Below, piece after piece: positions 16,380-25,900 of a stretch of 30,796 nucleotides of DNA. The notes under the pieces were generated by a model that was not told the DNA's origin, ran no database searches, and worked only from the letters and a program-made list of their open reading frames with translations. Numbering within the stretch: position 1 is the stretch's first letter; each line of letters starts with the position of its first letter. A program made the position numbers and the translations under genes. The DNA is from Verrucomicrobiota bacterium (GTDB lineage Bacteria; Verrucomicrobiota; Verrucomicrobiia; Opitutales; Opitutaceae), in assembly GCA_023430825.1 (NCBI GenBank), contig JAEYYL010000097.1, positions 1-30,796 of the forward strand. The letters are read 5' to 3'.

Positions 16380-17321
16380 TCAACCCAACAGCGCCTCGAC
16401 CGCCGCCTTCGACGCCTTCACGCCCTCCACCGACACGCGCGGGCTCAACTCCAGCACGAGCACGTGCTCCGGCCGCCAATACTCGCTCACCATCTTGAAA
16501 TCGATGTGGCCCGTCCCGATCGGCTGATGGTCCTGCCCCTGCGCGTTCACGTCGTGCAGATGGAAGCCGATCGTGCGCGGTTTCATCAGATCGAGCTGCA
16601 GCCGGTGATTGATCATCCCCATCGTTTCCTTGATGTCGGCATGACCCGTGTCGTGCCAGTAACCCGCCGACGCATCCGCCGGCAGCCCGGAGATGAACGC
16701 CGGAAAGTCCTCGTCGACCGGGAGCTCCTCGAACTTCTCCCGGTTCTCCAGGCCGAGTCGCACGCCCTTCTGCTTCGCATAGGCCAGGACCTCGTTGACG
16801 CTCTGTTTCGTCTGCTCCCAAAACGGCGCCATTTTCTTGCGCAGCTTGGCGCGCGATTTTTCGAGCAAGGCGCGATAAGCCTCGTCCTCGACCAACTTTC
16901 GATCCGCATGCCGCGTCGCGTAGGCGCGCAACTTTCGCCCCGGGTTCAGCCAAAAAAACCGCACGCTGCCCAGATGGCAGACCAGCACCGTCGCCTTCAC
17001 CTGCGCCGCAAAATCGATCGAGCGCTTCGTATGCCGCAGCCACTGTTCGTGCTCGCGCAGATCGTCCGCCGACGGCTCGAATAGATTCGGCGCCGCGTGC
17101 ACCACGCCGGTCGGCAAGGGACAGAAGTTATGCGTCGAACTGATCCTGATCAGCCCCTCCTCCACCGCCCGGAGGATGCCCGGCACGAGCGTGATCCGCA
17201 CCCCGTGGCTCAACTCCAGATACTCGAAGCCCAGCCCCGCCGCTTCCCGGGCCATCGCATAACCGTCGTTGTGACGATGCGAGGACCAGCAGGTTGAAAG
17301 CGAGAGCAGCGGCTTGGGCAT
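16380..17321 (-). CDS. Sugar phosphate isomerase/epimerase-type TIM barrel protein
   Basis: A 313-residue protein of the xylose isomerase-like TIM-barrel family (AP endonuclease 2 superfamily). It starts LLSLSTCWSS and has barrel strands ending in metal-ligand positions: FEYLELSHG, ISSTHNFCP, VLVCHLGSV, LGLENRE, GYWHDTGHADI and IGFHLHDVN. The Glu, His and Asp residues in these segments fit a divalent metal site. Its substrate is unknown; family members act on sugars, inositols or hydroxypyruvate. The gene stands between rpsU (with a terminator) and the HEAT-repeat gene. Start is ATG 17321, supported by the immediate first beta-strand. Confidence 0.8.
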   Translation of the reverse strand: MPKPLLSLSTCWSSHRHNDGYAMAREAAGLGFEYLELSHGVRITLVPGILRAVEEGLIRISSTHNFCPLPTGVVHAAPNLFEPSADDLREHEQWLRHTKRSIDFAAQVKATVLVCHLGSVRFFWLNPGRKLRAYATRHADRKLVEDEAYRALLEKSRAKLRKKMAPFWEQTKQSVNEVLAYAKQKGVRLGLENREKFEELPVDEDFPAFISGLPADASAGYWHDTGHADIKETMGMINHRLQLDLMKPRTIGFHLHDVNAQGQDHQPIGTGHIDFKMVSEYWRPEHVLVLELSPRVSVEGVKASKAAVEALLG

Positions 17322-17359
17322 TACGCGTAAAAAGAGGGGATTAACCTATCGCGTTGCAC

Positions 17360-17397
17360 GAAAAAAGAAAGCCGCGCCTCCAATCGGAGACGCGGCT
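17360..17397 (-). terminator. Rho-independent terminator of rpsU
   Basis: On the minus strand a 12-bp stem AGCCGCGTCTCC/GGAGGCGCGGCT with one G-T pair and loop GATT is followed by TTTCTTTTTT (17369-17360). It lies 28 bases after the rpsU stop. It is the strongest intrinsic terminator in the window and separates rpsU from the isomerase gene. Confidence 0.9.
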
Positions 17398-17424
17398 GAA
17401 AATAACATGAGGGCCGAGGCTCTT

Positions 17425-17622
17425 TTAGCTCTCGTAGCGGCGGCGCAGCATCTGGGTGAAGGCCTGGACCTTCTCCTTGCGGCGGCGCTTCTCGCACGGC
17501 TTCTCGAAGTAGCGCTTGGCGCGAACACCCTTGATGATGTTCTCGCGGTCGAGCTTCTTCTTCATGCGACGGATCGCACGATCAACCGGCTCGTTCTTAC
17601 GGATTTTGATTTCGATGGACAT
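17425..17622 (-). CDS. rpsU: 30S ribosomal protein S21
   Basis: A 65-residue, strongly basic protein: MSIEIKIRKNEPVDRAIRRM, then the conserved FEKPCEKRRRKE segment, ending RRRYES. It is a small-subunit protein near the anti-Shine-Dalgarno end of 16S rRNA, important in initiation. I chose ATG 17622; a further 15 codons upstream are open but do not resemble S21. It is monocistronic, with its own terminator, and divergent from the ECF sigma gene (202 bases between). Confidence 0.96.
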   Translation of the reverse strand: MSIEIKIRKNEPVDRAIRRMKKKLDRENIIKGVRAKRYFEKPCEKRRRKEKVQAFTQMLRRRYES

Positions 17623-17825
17623 GTGGGACGGACGGATGGGTGAAAGGAAAAGCGGTAAATAGGCCAACCCGTCCGCCGCGCGTCAACGGTCTTTTTCGCC
17701 CCATCCCGACCCCGCCGACGCGAACCGGAGAAAGGCCGGATTTCGCCGGAATTTGCCGAAACCGCATTATTGCAGAGAACTTGGCTTTTTCCCTGCAGCG
17801 GCTACGCCTCGATCCCGTCCCTTCC

Positions 17826-18551
17826 ATGGCGAATGCATCCCCGCAATTCCTGACCACGCTCTGGAACGAGGTGCTGCTGGCCGGCCGGGAGCCCGACTCC
17901 GCCGCCGGTCGCGAAGCGCTCGCGCGCCTGTGCGAAAACTATTGGTATCCAGTTTACGCCTACATCCGCCGCCGCGGCCCCCCGCCGGCCGACGCGCAGG
18001 ACCTGACCCAGGCCTTCTTCGCCCACATCCTCGCCAGCGGCTTCTTTGCCCGCGCCGATCCCGCCATTGGCCGCTTCCGGAATTTCCTGCTCGGTGCCCT
18101 GCGGAACTTTCTCGCGACCGACCACGCGAAAAAAAATTCCCAGCGCAGCGGCGGTCGCCACGAGAAAATCCCCATCGACGCCAACCTCGCCGAGTTCTGG
18201 TTGAGCGCGGAGGCCTCCCCGGAAAACGACCCCACCCGCGCGTTCGACCGCTCCTGGGCCAACGCCCTCATCGCCCAGGCTGTCGCCGCGCTCGAGCGCG
18301 AGCACACCGAGGCCGGCCGCCCCGCCGTCTTCGCCGCGCTGAAGGAATTCCTCCAGCGCACCGCCGGCCCCGGCGAATACGACTCCGTGTCGCGCGACCT
18401 CGGCATGACCAAGGGCGCCATCGCCGCCGCCGTGCATCGCATGAACCGCCGCTTCGGCGAACTCGTGCGCCAAGCCGTGCGCGAAACCGTCGCCTCCCCC
18501 GACCTGGCGGACGAGGAACTGAAATTCCTGTTCTCCGTCCTGCGCGGTTGA
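17826..18551 (+). CDS. ECF-type sigma factor of the kinase-associated kind
   Basis: A 241-residue divergent ECF sigma factor. Region 2 is recognisable in ARLCENYWYPVYAYIRRRG, DAQDLTQAFFAHIL and FRNFLLGALRNFLATDHAKK. Region 4 is weaker: YDSVSRDLGMTKGAIAAAVHRMNRRFGELVR supplies the helix-turn-helix. The region between them (about 120-180) is longer than usual. ATG 17826 starts at the family's typical N-terminus, MANASPQFLTTLWNEV. The Ser/Thr kinase gene starts 6 bases after the stop, and such sigma factors in Verrucomicrobiota and Planctomycetota are commonly paired with kinases, so phosphorylation rather than an anti-sigma factor may control it. Confidence 0.85.
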   Translation: MANASPQFLTTLWNEVLLAGREPDSAAGREALARLCENYWYPVYAYIRRRGPPPADAQDLTQAFFAHILASGFFARADPAIGRFRNFLLGALRNFLATDHAKKNSQRSGGRHEKIPIDANLAEFWLSAEASPENDPTRAFDRSWANALIAQAVAALEREHTEAGRPAVFAALKEFLQRTAGPGEYDSVSRDLGMTKGAIAAAVHRMNRRFGELVRQAVRETVASPDLADEELKFLFSVLRG

Positions 18552-18557
18552 AACGCC

Positions 18558-21287
18558 ATGCCCCCGTCGTCGCGCGCATCCGGCTTCTGCCCGCAGTGCG
18601 CGCGCCCGCTCGGCCCCGGTCCGGTCGAAGCTCTCTGCGTGGCCTGCCTCACCCGCCGGCTGCAAACCGCCGTCCCTCCGGCGGACGACATCCGCCCTCC
18701 CGCCGCCCTGCCCCCGGGCTTCGAATTCGTCGAGTCCCTCGGCCACGGTGGCATGGGTGACGTGTATCTGGTTTTTCAGGACAACCTGTCGCGCTACGTC
18801 GCGCTGAAACAATTGTCCGGCGCCTGGCAGCACCACCCGCGCGCCCGCGAGCGTTTTCTCCGCGAGGCGCAGGCCGCCGCCCGCCTCTCGCATCCGGGCA
18901 TCGTGCCGATCCTCCAGATCGGCGCTGACGCCCCCGGCGTCTGGTATGCGATGGAATACATGGAGGGCGGCGACGTCGCCCAACTTCTCGCCCGCCGCGG
19001 CGGGCGGCTGCCCTGGCGCGAAGCCGTCGCACTCGTGCAGCAGGTCGCCGACGCCATTCGGCACGCCCATGCCGCCGGCGTCGTCCACCGGGATCTCAAA
19101 CCCTCCAACATCCTGCTCGACGCCGCCGGCGCCCCAAAGGTCGCCGACTTCGGCCTCGCGTGGCTCGCGAGCCACGAAGGCCGCGATCTCACCGCCCCGG
19201 GCGAAATCCTCGGCACGCCCGCCTACCTGCCGCCCGAAACCCTGTCGTCCGCCGGCCGTTCGCACGATCCCCGTCTCGGCGACCTCTATTCGCTCGGTGC
19301 GCTCCTCTTTCACCTCGTCGCGGGGCGGCCGCCTTTCGCAGGCCAGTATCCCCGGGAAATCCTCGGCGCGATCGCCAATGAGCCGGCGCCGCGTCTGTCG
19401 TCCGTGGCTGCTGATCCCGCGATCCCCGACGCACTCGACGACGTGTGCGCCACATGCCTGCGGAAATCGCCGGCCGATCGCTACGCCTCCGCCAGCCACC
19501 TCCTCCAGGCGCTGCACGCCTGCACCGGTCCTCCGCGCGCCTGGCACCGCTGGCGGCGCCGGAGCTGGCGGCTGGCGCTATGCGCCGTCGCCGTGCTGGC
19601 CCTCGCCGCCGCTGCCGTCCAGTGGAGCGATGCCCGCCCTTGGGAAATGTTGCGCGGCCTCGTCGCCACCCCCGCTCCCGTGATCGCCATCGTGCCCCTC
19701 GAGCCGGTCGGCACCGACGACGCCACCGCGTTCCTCGCCTCGGCCCTGCAGGACGAACTCGCCTCCACCTTGACCCGCATCACCGATCTCAAGGTCATCG
19801 CCACCCGCTCGACCCGGACCTTTCCCCTCCACACCTCCGATTGGCGCGCCGCCCGCGAAACGCTCGGCGCCGACACGATCCTCGCCGGCAAGGTGCGCAA
19901 GTGGGAAGACCGGGTCTGGGTATCCGTCCAGTTGATCGACACCCGCGATGGCACGATCCCTTGGTCGCGCACCTACATCGTCCGCGAATCGAACGCGCTC
20001 AACCTGCAGACCGACATCGCCACCGCCATCGCGATTCAACTCAACCGCGCCCTGCGCCCCGGCCGCCAGGACGCGAGCCGTGGCACCACCTCCCGTTCGC
20101 CGCACGCGCAGGAACGGTTCGCCCGAGCCCGCGCGCTCATGACCGATGCCAGCAATTCGGTCGCCGATCTCGCCACCGCCGCCTCCTTGCTGGAACAAGC
20201 GCTTCAGGCCGATCCCGACTTCGCTCTCGCCGCCGCGCAGCTCTCGCTCGCCCACTCGCAGATATATCACTGGGGCAACGACCGCAGCGACCGCCGGCTG
20301 GCGCTCGTCCTCGACGCCGCCCACACCGCACTCCGACTCAACCCGGATCTCGCCGAGGCCGAGATCGCCCTCGGGCACTATTATTTTCGCGGCTCGCGCG
20401 ATTACGTCACCGCCCGCCGCCATTTCGACCGCGCCCTCGCCCTCTCGCCCCACCACGCCGAAGCCCTCGAAGCGCTCGCCCACGCCGAACGCCGCGAAGG
20501 CGCGTTCGCCGCCGCCGCCCGCCACTTCGAAGCCGCCCTGCAAATCGATCCGCTCAACGCCATCCTCGCCTACAACACCGCCGACACCTTCCTGCGCCTG
20601 CGCGATTACGAGAAAGCCTCCGCCCTCCTCCACCGCTCCCTTTCACTGCGCCCCGGCCATGTCGCGCTGGTGAAACTGCGCGGCGACCTCTACGTCGCGT
20701 GGAAAGGCGACCTCGATCCGATGCGCCACGACATCGAGCATCGCGATCCGTCCCAGCCGACGCCCGATCTGTTCCTGATGGACCGGATCGACTACCTGAT
20801 CCTCGCGCACCAGCTCGACGAAGCCTTGTCGGCGCTTCGCGCCAGTCGTCTCACCGTCCTGGAAGGCCAGTCCATTTACCTCACCCGCGACGGCTACGAA
20901 GCCTTGCTGCTTCAACTCGCCGGACAAAACGCCGCCGCCCGCCCGTTCGCCGCCCGCACCCTCGCCGCGCTCCGCGAGGAGCTGACGCGACGCCCCAACG
21001 ACCCGCGCGTGCTTCTCCACGCCGGTCAGATGGAAACGATCGTCGGCAACTTCGCCGAGGCGCAACGGCTGGTCCGGCGCATCCTCACCCCGGGCGACCT
21101 CGCCGCCGCCGACGCCTTCGATCGCGGCATCTACCTCCGCTCGTTCGCCGTCATGCTCGCGACCTCCGGGCAGGACGAGCCCGCCCGCGAAGCGATCGAT
21201 CTCCTGCTCCGCGAGCCGAACCAGACATCCCCCGCGTATCTTTCTCTTCATCCCGCTCTCCGCCGATTTTCCCCAAAAAATCCGTAA
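18558..21287 (+). CDS. Membrane Ser/Thr protein kinase with TolB-like and TPR domains
   Basis: A 909-residue protein. In order: a short zinc-ribbon-like N-terminus (C11, C14, C27, C30 as CPQC and CVAC); a Hanks-type kinase (about 55-320) with LGHGGMGDVY, K84 in VALKQL, E103, HRDLKPSN with D179, D198 in DFGLA, and GTPAYLPPE, so all key residues are present and it should be active; a basic stretch and a single membrane helix (about 338-354); a TolB/adenylate-cyclase-associated module (VIAIVPLEPVGTDD...DLKVIATRSTRTF, about 372-500); then TPR repeats (about 515-890). The N-terminal kinase is cytoplasmic and the TPR part extracytoplasmic if the helix is real. Likely partner: the sigma factor 6 bases upstream. 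Confidence 0.9.
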   Translation: MPPSSRASGFCPQCARPLGPGPVEALCVACLTRRLQTAVPPADDIRPPAALPPGFEFVESLGHGGMGDVYLVFQDNLSRYVALKQLSGAWQHHPRARERFLREAQAAARLSHPGIVPILQIGADAPGVWYAMEYMEGGDVAQLLARRGGRLPWREAVALVQQVADAIRHAHAAGVVHRDLKPSNILLDAAGAPKVADFGLAWLASHEGRDLTAPGEILGTPAYLPPETLSSAGRSHDPRLGDLYSLGALLFHLVAGRPPFAGQYPREILGAIANEPAPRLSSVAADPAIPDALDDVCATCLRKSPADRYASASHLLQALHACTGPPRAWHRWRRRSWRLALCAVAVLALAAAAVQWSDARPWEMLRGLVATPAPVIAIVPLEPVGTDDATAFLASALQDELASTLTRITDLKVIATRSTRTFPLHTSDWRAARETLGADTILAGKVRKWEDRVWVSVQLIDTRDGTIPWSRTYIVRESNALNLQTDIATAIAIQLNRALRPGRQDASRGTTSRSPHAQERFARARALMTDASNSVADLATAASLLEQALQADPDFALAAAQLSLAHSQIYHWGNDRSDRRLALVLDAAHTALRLNPDLAEAEIALGHYYFRGSRDYVTARRHFDRALALSPHHAEALEALAHAERREGAFAAAARHFEAALQIDPLNAILAYNTADTFLRLRDYEKASALLHRSLSLRPGHVALVKLRGDLYVAWKGDLDPMRHDIEHRDPSQPTPDLFLMDRIDYLILAHQLDEALSALRASRLTVLEGQSIYLTRDGYEALLLQLAGQNAAARPFAARTLAALREELTRRPNDPRVLLHAGQMETIVGNFAEAQRLVRRILTPGDLAAADAFDRGIYLRSFAVMLATSGQDEPAREAIDLLLREPNQTSPAYLSLHPALRRFSPKNP

Positions 21288-21405
21288 TCCGCCGCCCCCG
21301 ATCCGGAAGTAAAGGGACGTGCCCGAGGTCTTCGCGCACCCGCGATCCCTCGCCGCCAACCCCGTTCGTTTGTCAGCCAAACCCATCCATCAACCTCAAC
21401 TCATC

Positions 21406-21924
21406 GTGAAAAACCTCCTCTCCCCCACGCCGACCTCAAAAGCCATTCTCGGCACCGGCACCTGGAACCAGCGCGCCCGCATCCTCCTGCGCGGCGGGGC
21501 CAGCGCAGCGACCGTTTCCGTAATGCTCCACATGGACCGGCGCCTCTCGTCATTTGAACTGGAACTCCTGCAGGAGGCCCTCGCGGATCACAGCGACGCC
21601 CGAAACCGAAAGCTGGTCGCCAAAGCGATTCGGACCATGGGAATCGGCCCCAAAACGGATGCGGCCCTCGCGATCCTCGCATCGGCTTACGAGGAAGACC
21701 TTCCTCACCACTGGAAGATCGAAGCCTATCACGACGCAAATCCCGACGCCGAGCATCAGGATTTTTTCGAAATCACCATCGAGGCCATTATCCCCGCCGC
21801 CGATTTCGAAGAGGTGAAAAAGGTCCTCGCGAGCCAGCCGAGTGAAACCGGCAAACGCGCGTTGAAACAAGCCTTCAACAACGACGCGACCGTCATCGAA
21901 GCACTGAAACTCGACCGGCCGTAG
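21406..21924 (+). CDS. Hypothetical protein
   Basis: A 172-residue protein if it starts at GTG 21406 (reads KNLLSPTPTSK after the start); GTG 21319 in the same frame would add 29 residues, and no ATG lies upstream of the conserved-looking part. There is no signal peptide or membrane helix. The middle is helical (LSSFELELLQEALADHSDARNRKLVAKAI), followed by an acidic stretch and EITIEAIIPAADFEEVKKVLAS. No family is recognised. It follows the kinase gene by about 120 bases and could be co-transcribed with it. Codon use is like its neighbours. Confidence 0.55.
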   Translation: MKNLLSPTPTSKAILGTGTWNQRARILLRGGASAATVSVMLHMDRRLSSFELELLQEALADHSDARNRKLVAKAIRTMGIGPKTDAALAILASAYEEDLPHHWKIEAYHDANPDAEHQDFFEITIEAIIPAADFEEVKKVLASQPSETGKRALKQAFNNDATVIEALKLDRP

Positions 21925-22031
21925 CTGCGCCGGCTCGCGGCTCTCCTCCCACCTCGTGCGTCACCTTTCCGCCGCGGCGCCCCCGGTCCGCGGCGGAATT
22001 CACCCTGCTTTCGCGACCGCTCCTCCGCGCC

Positions 22032-22898
22032 ATGCTTCCGCTCCTTCGCCCTCTCGCACTGTTCGCAGCGGTGGTCACCGCGACCGCCAGCTGCACACGC
22101 CAGCCGCCCGCCACCGCCGACCACGTCTTCGAATCCATCCCCGTCCCCAACCCCTCTCTTTTCTCCACCCAACTCGCTGACATCGACGGCGCACCCGCCG
22201 AATGGCTCATGGAAGACCGCGAGGGCCTCGCGGTCGTCGAAGGCGACATCGTCCTCGGCACCGTCGCCGAGTTCACCTCCCCCGGGCTCGCCATCAAAAG
22301 CCTGCAATACCTGCGCGCCCGACTCTGGACCAAAGGCGTCGTCCCCTACGTGCTCCCGCCGGACTTCCCGAACCGTTCCACCGTGCTCGCGGCCATGGAA
22401 GACTTTCACCGCACCACGCCCATCAAGTTCGTCGCCCGCAGCACCGAGCCCGACTACCTCGTTTTCACCCTCACCGACAACCCCGCCATCGGCGGCCAGT
22501 CCTACTACGGCCGGCAGGGAGGTCCCCAACCGCTCTGGCTCAATCGCAACACCACCCGGTGGAACAAGGGCGTGGCCATTCACGAACTCTGCCACGCGCT
22601 CACCGTCGCCCACGAGCAAAGCCGCGCCGATCGCGACCGCTTCGTCCGCATCGAGCGCCAGAACATCATGCCCGGCTACGCCGCGAACTTCGACCCGCTG
22701 CTCAGCGACGGCCGCGATGTCGGCGACTACGACTACGCCTCCATCATGCACTATCCGCGCAACGCCTTCGGCCTCCGCGGACGCACCACCATCGTCCCGC
22801 TCCAACGCGGCGCGACCATCGGCCAGCGCGAGGGCTTGAGCGAACGCGATATCGCCGGCCTCATCGCGATCTACGCCGCGGAACTCGCGAAACCATGA
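22032..22898 (+). CDS. Astacin-like (M12A) zinc metalloprotease, probable lipoprotein
   Basis: A 288-residue secreted protease. Residues 1-20 form a signal peptide and C21 (TASC) could be a lipidation site, though the lipobox is poor. The pro-like segment (about 30-95) leads to the astacin catalytic domain: zinc motif HELCHALTVAHE with H184, E185, H188, H194, then EQSRADRDRFVRI, and the Met-turn SIMHYP (237-242) with M239 and Y241. The usual astacin signature has Gly at position 8 of the zinc motif; here it is Thr191. It ends shortly after the catalytic domain (LSERDIAGLIAIY), with no extra C-terminal domain. Substrate unknown. It is 73 bases before dnaE but probably unrelated in function. 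Confidence 0.85.
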   Translation: MLPLLRPLALFAAVVTATASCTRQPPATADHVFESIPVPNPSLFSTQLADIDGAPAEWLMEDREGLAVVEGDIVLGTVAEFTSPGLAIKSLQYLRARLWTKGVVPYVLPPDFPNRSTVLAAMEDFHRTTPIKFVARSTEPDYLVFTLTDNPAIGGQSYYGRQGGPQPLWLNRNTTRWNKGVAIHELCHALTVAHEQSRADRDRFVRIERQNIMPGYAANFDPLLSDGRDVGDYDYASIMHYPRNAFGLRGRTTIVPLQRGATIGQREGLSERDIAGLIAIYAAELAKP

Positions 22899-22971
22899 CG
22901 CGCCGAACGCGCGCGGAAAATTCCCCGCCTTTCCCCTTGCACGCGCCACCCTCGCGTTTGCACTTAAACGC

Positions 22972-25900
22972 GTGCCGTCAGCCGACCCAAATTTCGTCCA
23001 TCTTCACGTCCATACCGACTACAGTTTGCTCGACGGCGCCTGCCGCATCGACCGCCTGATGAAGCGCGCCACCGAGCTCGGCATGAAGGCGCTCGCCCTC
23101 ACCGATCACGGCAATCTCTACGGCGCCATCGAGTTCTACAACGCCGCCAAAAAAGCCGAAATCAAACCGCTCATCGGCTGCGAACTCTACCTCGTCGAAA
23201 CCTCGCGCCTCGAGAAACACGGCCGCTCCGACGACGAGGGCAAATCCATCTTCCACCTCGGCCTCCTCGCCAGGAATCTCACCGGCTATCAGAACCTGCT
23301 GAAGCTCGTCTCCGACGCCCACCTCCGCGGCTTCTACTACAAGCCCCGCACCGATATCGAGACCCTCGCCAAGCACGCCGAGGGCCTCATCGGCTTCTCC
23401 GGCTGCCTCGCCTCCCTCGTCCCGCAACACCTGCTCAACGACCGCGACGAGGAAGCCCGCGCCGCTTGCGCCCGCTTCGTCGAAATCTTCGGCCGCGAAA
23501 ACTACTTCATCGAAATCCAGGATCACGGCATCCCCGAGCAGATCAAAATCATCCCCGGCCTCCTCAAGCTCGCCGACGAATTCAAGCTCCACGTCGTCTG
23601 CTCCAACGACGTCCACTACGTAAACAACAAGGACGCCGGCCCGCACGACGCGATGCTCTGCATCCAGACCGGCTCGAAGATCGAGGACGAGAAACGCATG
23701 CGTTTCTCCGGCCAGGAATTCTACCTGAAGTCCCGCGACGAGATGGCCAAGGTCTTCAAGGAAGTCCCCGAATCCATCACCAACACGCAACTCGTCGCCG
23801 AGATGTGCGACCTTGCGATCCCCTTTCCCAAGGGCAGCGAGCGTTACCCGCGCTACCCACTCCCGCCCGAGATCAAATCCGACCGCAGCGATTATCTGAA
23901 GGATCTCTGCATCGCCGGCCTCCGCCGTCGCTACCAGGTCGATTACCGCGATCCCGCCCACGCCGCCGATCCCGCGCTCGCGCAAACCCTCATCGAGCGC
24001 CTCGACTACGAGCTCTCCATCATCTCGAAGACCGGCTTCATCGACTACTTTCTCGTCGTCTGGGATTTCATCCACTGGGCGAAACAACGCGACATTCCCG
24101 TCGGCCCCGGCCGCGGCTCCGGCGCCGGCTGCCTCGTCGCCTACCTCCTCGGCATCACCAATCTCGATCCGCTTCGCTTCAAACTGCTCTTCGAGCGTTT
24201 CCTGAATCCCGAACGCGTCTCGCCGCCCGACTTCGACATCGATTTCTGCATGCGCCGCCGCGGCGACGTCATCAATTACGTCCGCGAAAAATACGGCAAC
24301 GACTGCGTCGCCAACATCATCACCTACGGCACCCTCGGCGCCAAAATGGTCATCCGCGACGTCTCGCGCGTGCACAATCTCCCCTACGCCGAGGCCGACC
24401 GCCTCGCGAAGATGATTCCCGACGAGCTCAACATCACGCTCTCCGACGCCATTGCCAAATCCGCCGAACTCGCCGGCGAGGTCGCGCGCAATCCCGTCGC
24501 GAAAAAAATCATCGACCAGGCCCTCGTCCTCGAGGGCATGGTCCGCAACACCGGCAAACATGCCGCCGGCATCATCATCACCGACCGCCCGCTCGACGAA
24601 TTCGTTCCCCTCACGCTCCAGGAAGGCGACGTCACCGTTCAATACGACATGAACGCCGTCGGCAAACTCGGCCTGTTGAAGATGGACTTCCTCGGCCTGA
24701 AAACGCTGACCGTGATCGACGACGCCGTGCACAACATCCGTCGCACCGCCGACCCGAAATTCGACATCGAGGCCGTCGGCTTCGAAGACGCCAAAACCTA
24801 CGAGCTCCTCAACTCCGGCCGCACCACCGGCGTGTTCCAGCTCGAATCCGGCGGCATGCAAAACCTCTGCCGCCAGATTTCGCTCTCCTCGATCGACGAG
24901 ATCGTCGCGCTCATCGCGCTCTACCGCCCCGGCCCGATGGAGTGGATTCCCGACTACGTCCGCGGCAAAAAAGATCCGAGCACCGTCACGTATCCGCACA
25001 AGCTCCTCGAGGACGTCTGCCGCGAAACCTACGGCATCATGGTTTACCAGGAGCAGGTGATGGAGGCCGCGAAGGTCATCGCCGGCTACACGCTCGGCGG
25101 CGCCGACATGCTCCGCCGCGCGATGGGCAAAAAGGACGTCGAGGCGATGGCGAAAGAGCGCACCAAATTCGTCGAAGGCGCGAAGCGCGTGAACAACATC
25201 GACGAGAAGGTCGCCAACTCGATCTTCGACATCCTCAACAAATTCGCCGGCTACGGCTTCAACAAATCCCACTCCGCCGCCTACGCGCTGCTCAGTTACC
25301 AGACCGGGTATTTGAAAGCCAACTACCCCGTGCAGTTCATGGCCGCCATGCTCAGCTCCGAACTGGGCAACTCCGAAAAGGTCTCCCACTTCGTCGCCGA
25401 GTGCGAGGCGATGGGCCTCACCGTCCTCGGTCCCGACGTGAACGAGTCGCGCGAAAACTTCACGCCGGTGATCAGTAAAGTTCCGGGTTCAGAGTTCCGC
25501 GTTCCGGGTTCAGGAACTCCGAACTCCGAACTCGAAACCCGGAACGCTGAGCTCGGAACCCGGAACCCCGAACCCGGAACCGCGCCTCGCGCGAGCATTC
25601 GCTTCGGCCTCGCGGGCGTGAAGGGCGTCGGCGAACTCGCCGCGCAAAAGATCATCGAGGAGCGCGACAGGAACGGTCCGTTTAAAGACTTCGACGACTT
25701 CATTTCCCGCGTCGACGGCCGCGCGATCAACAAGCGCGTCCTCGAACATCTCACCAAGACCGGCGCGTTCGATTTCAGCGGCGCCTCGCGCAAAAAACTT
25801 TTCGAGAACATCGACGCCGCCATGGCCGCCAGCGCCGCGAGCGCCCGCGACAAAGCCGCCGGCCAGCACAGCTTCCTCGATATGTTCAACGAGCCCGCGC

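Noticed and set aside
17802..19547. Long open frame antisense to the sigma/kinase pair
   Set aside because: Low-complexity Gly/Ala/Arg/Glu text with no family features; the opposite strand encodes two clear proteins.
22978..25389. Long open frame antisense to dnaE
   Set aside because: It is an acidic, Gly/Val/Asp/Glu-rich translation produced by the codon bias of dnaE on the other strand; no domain is visible, while dnaE is fully conserved.
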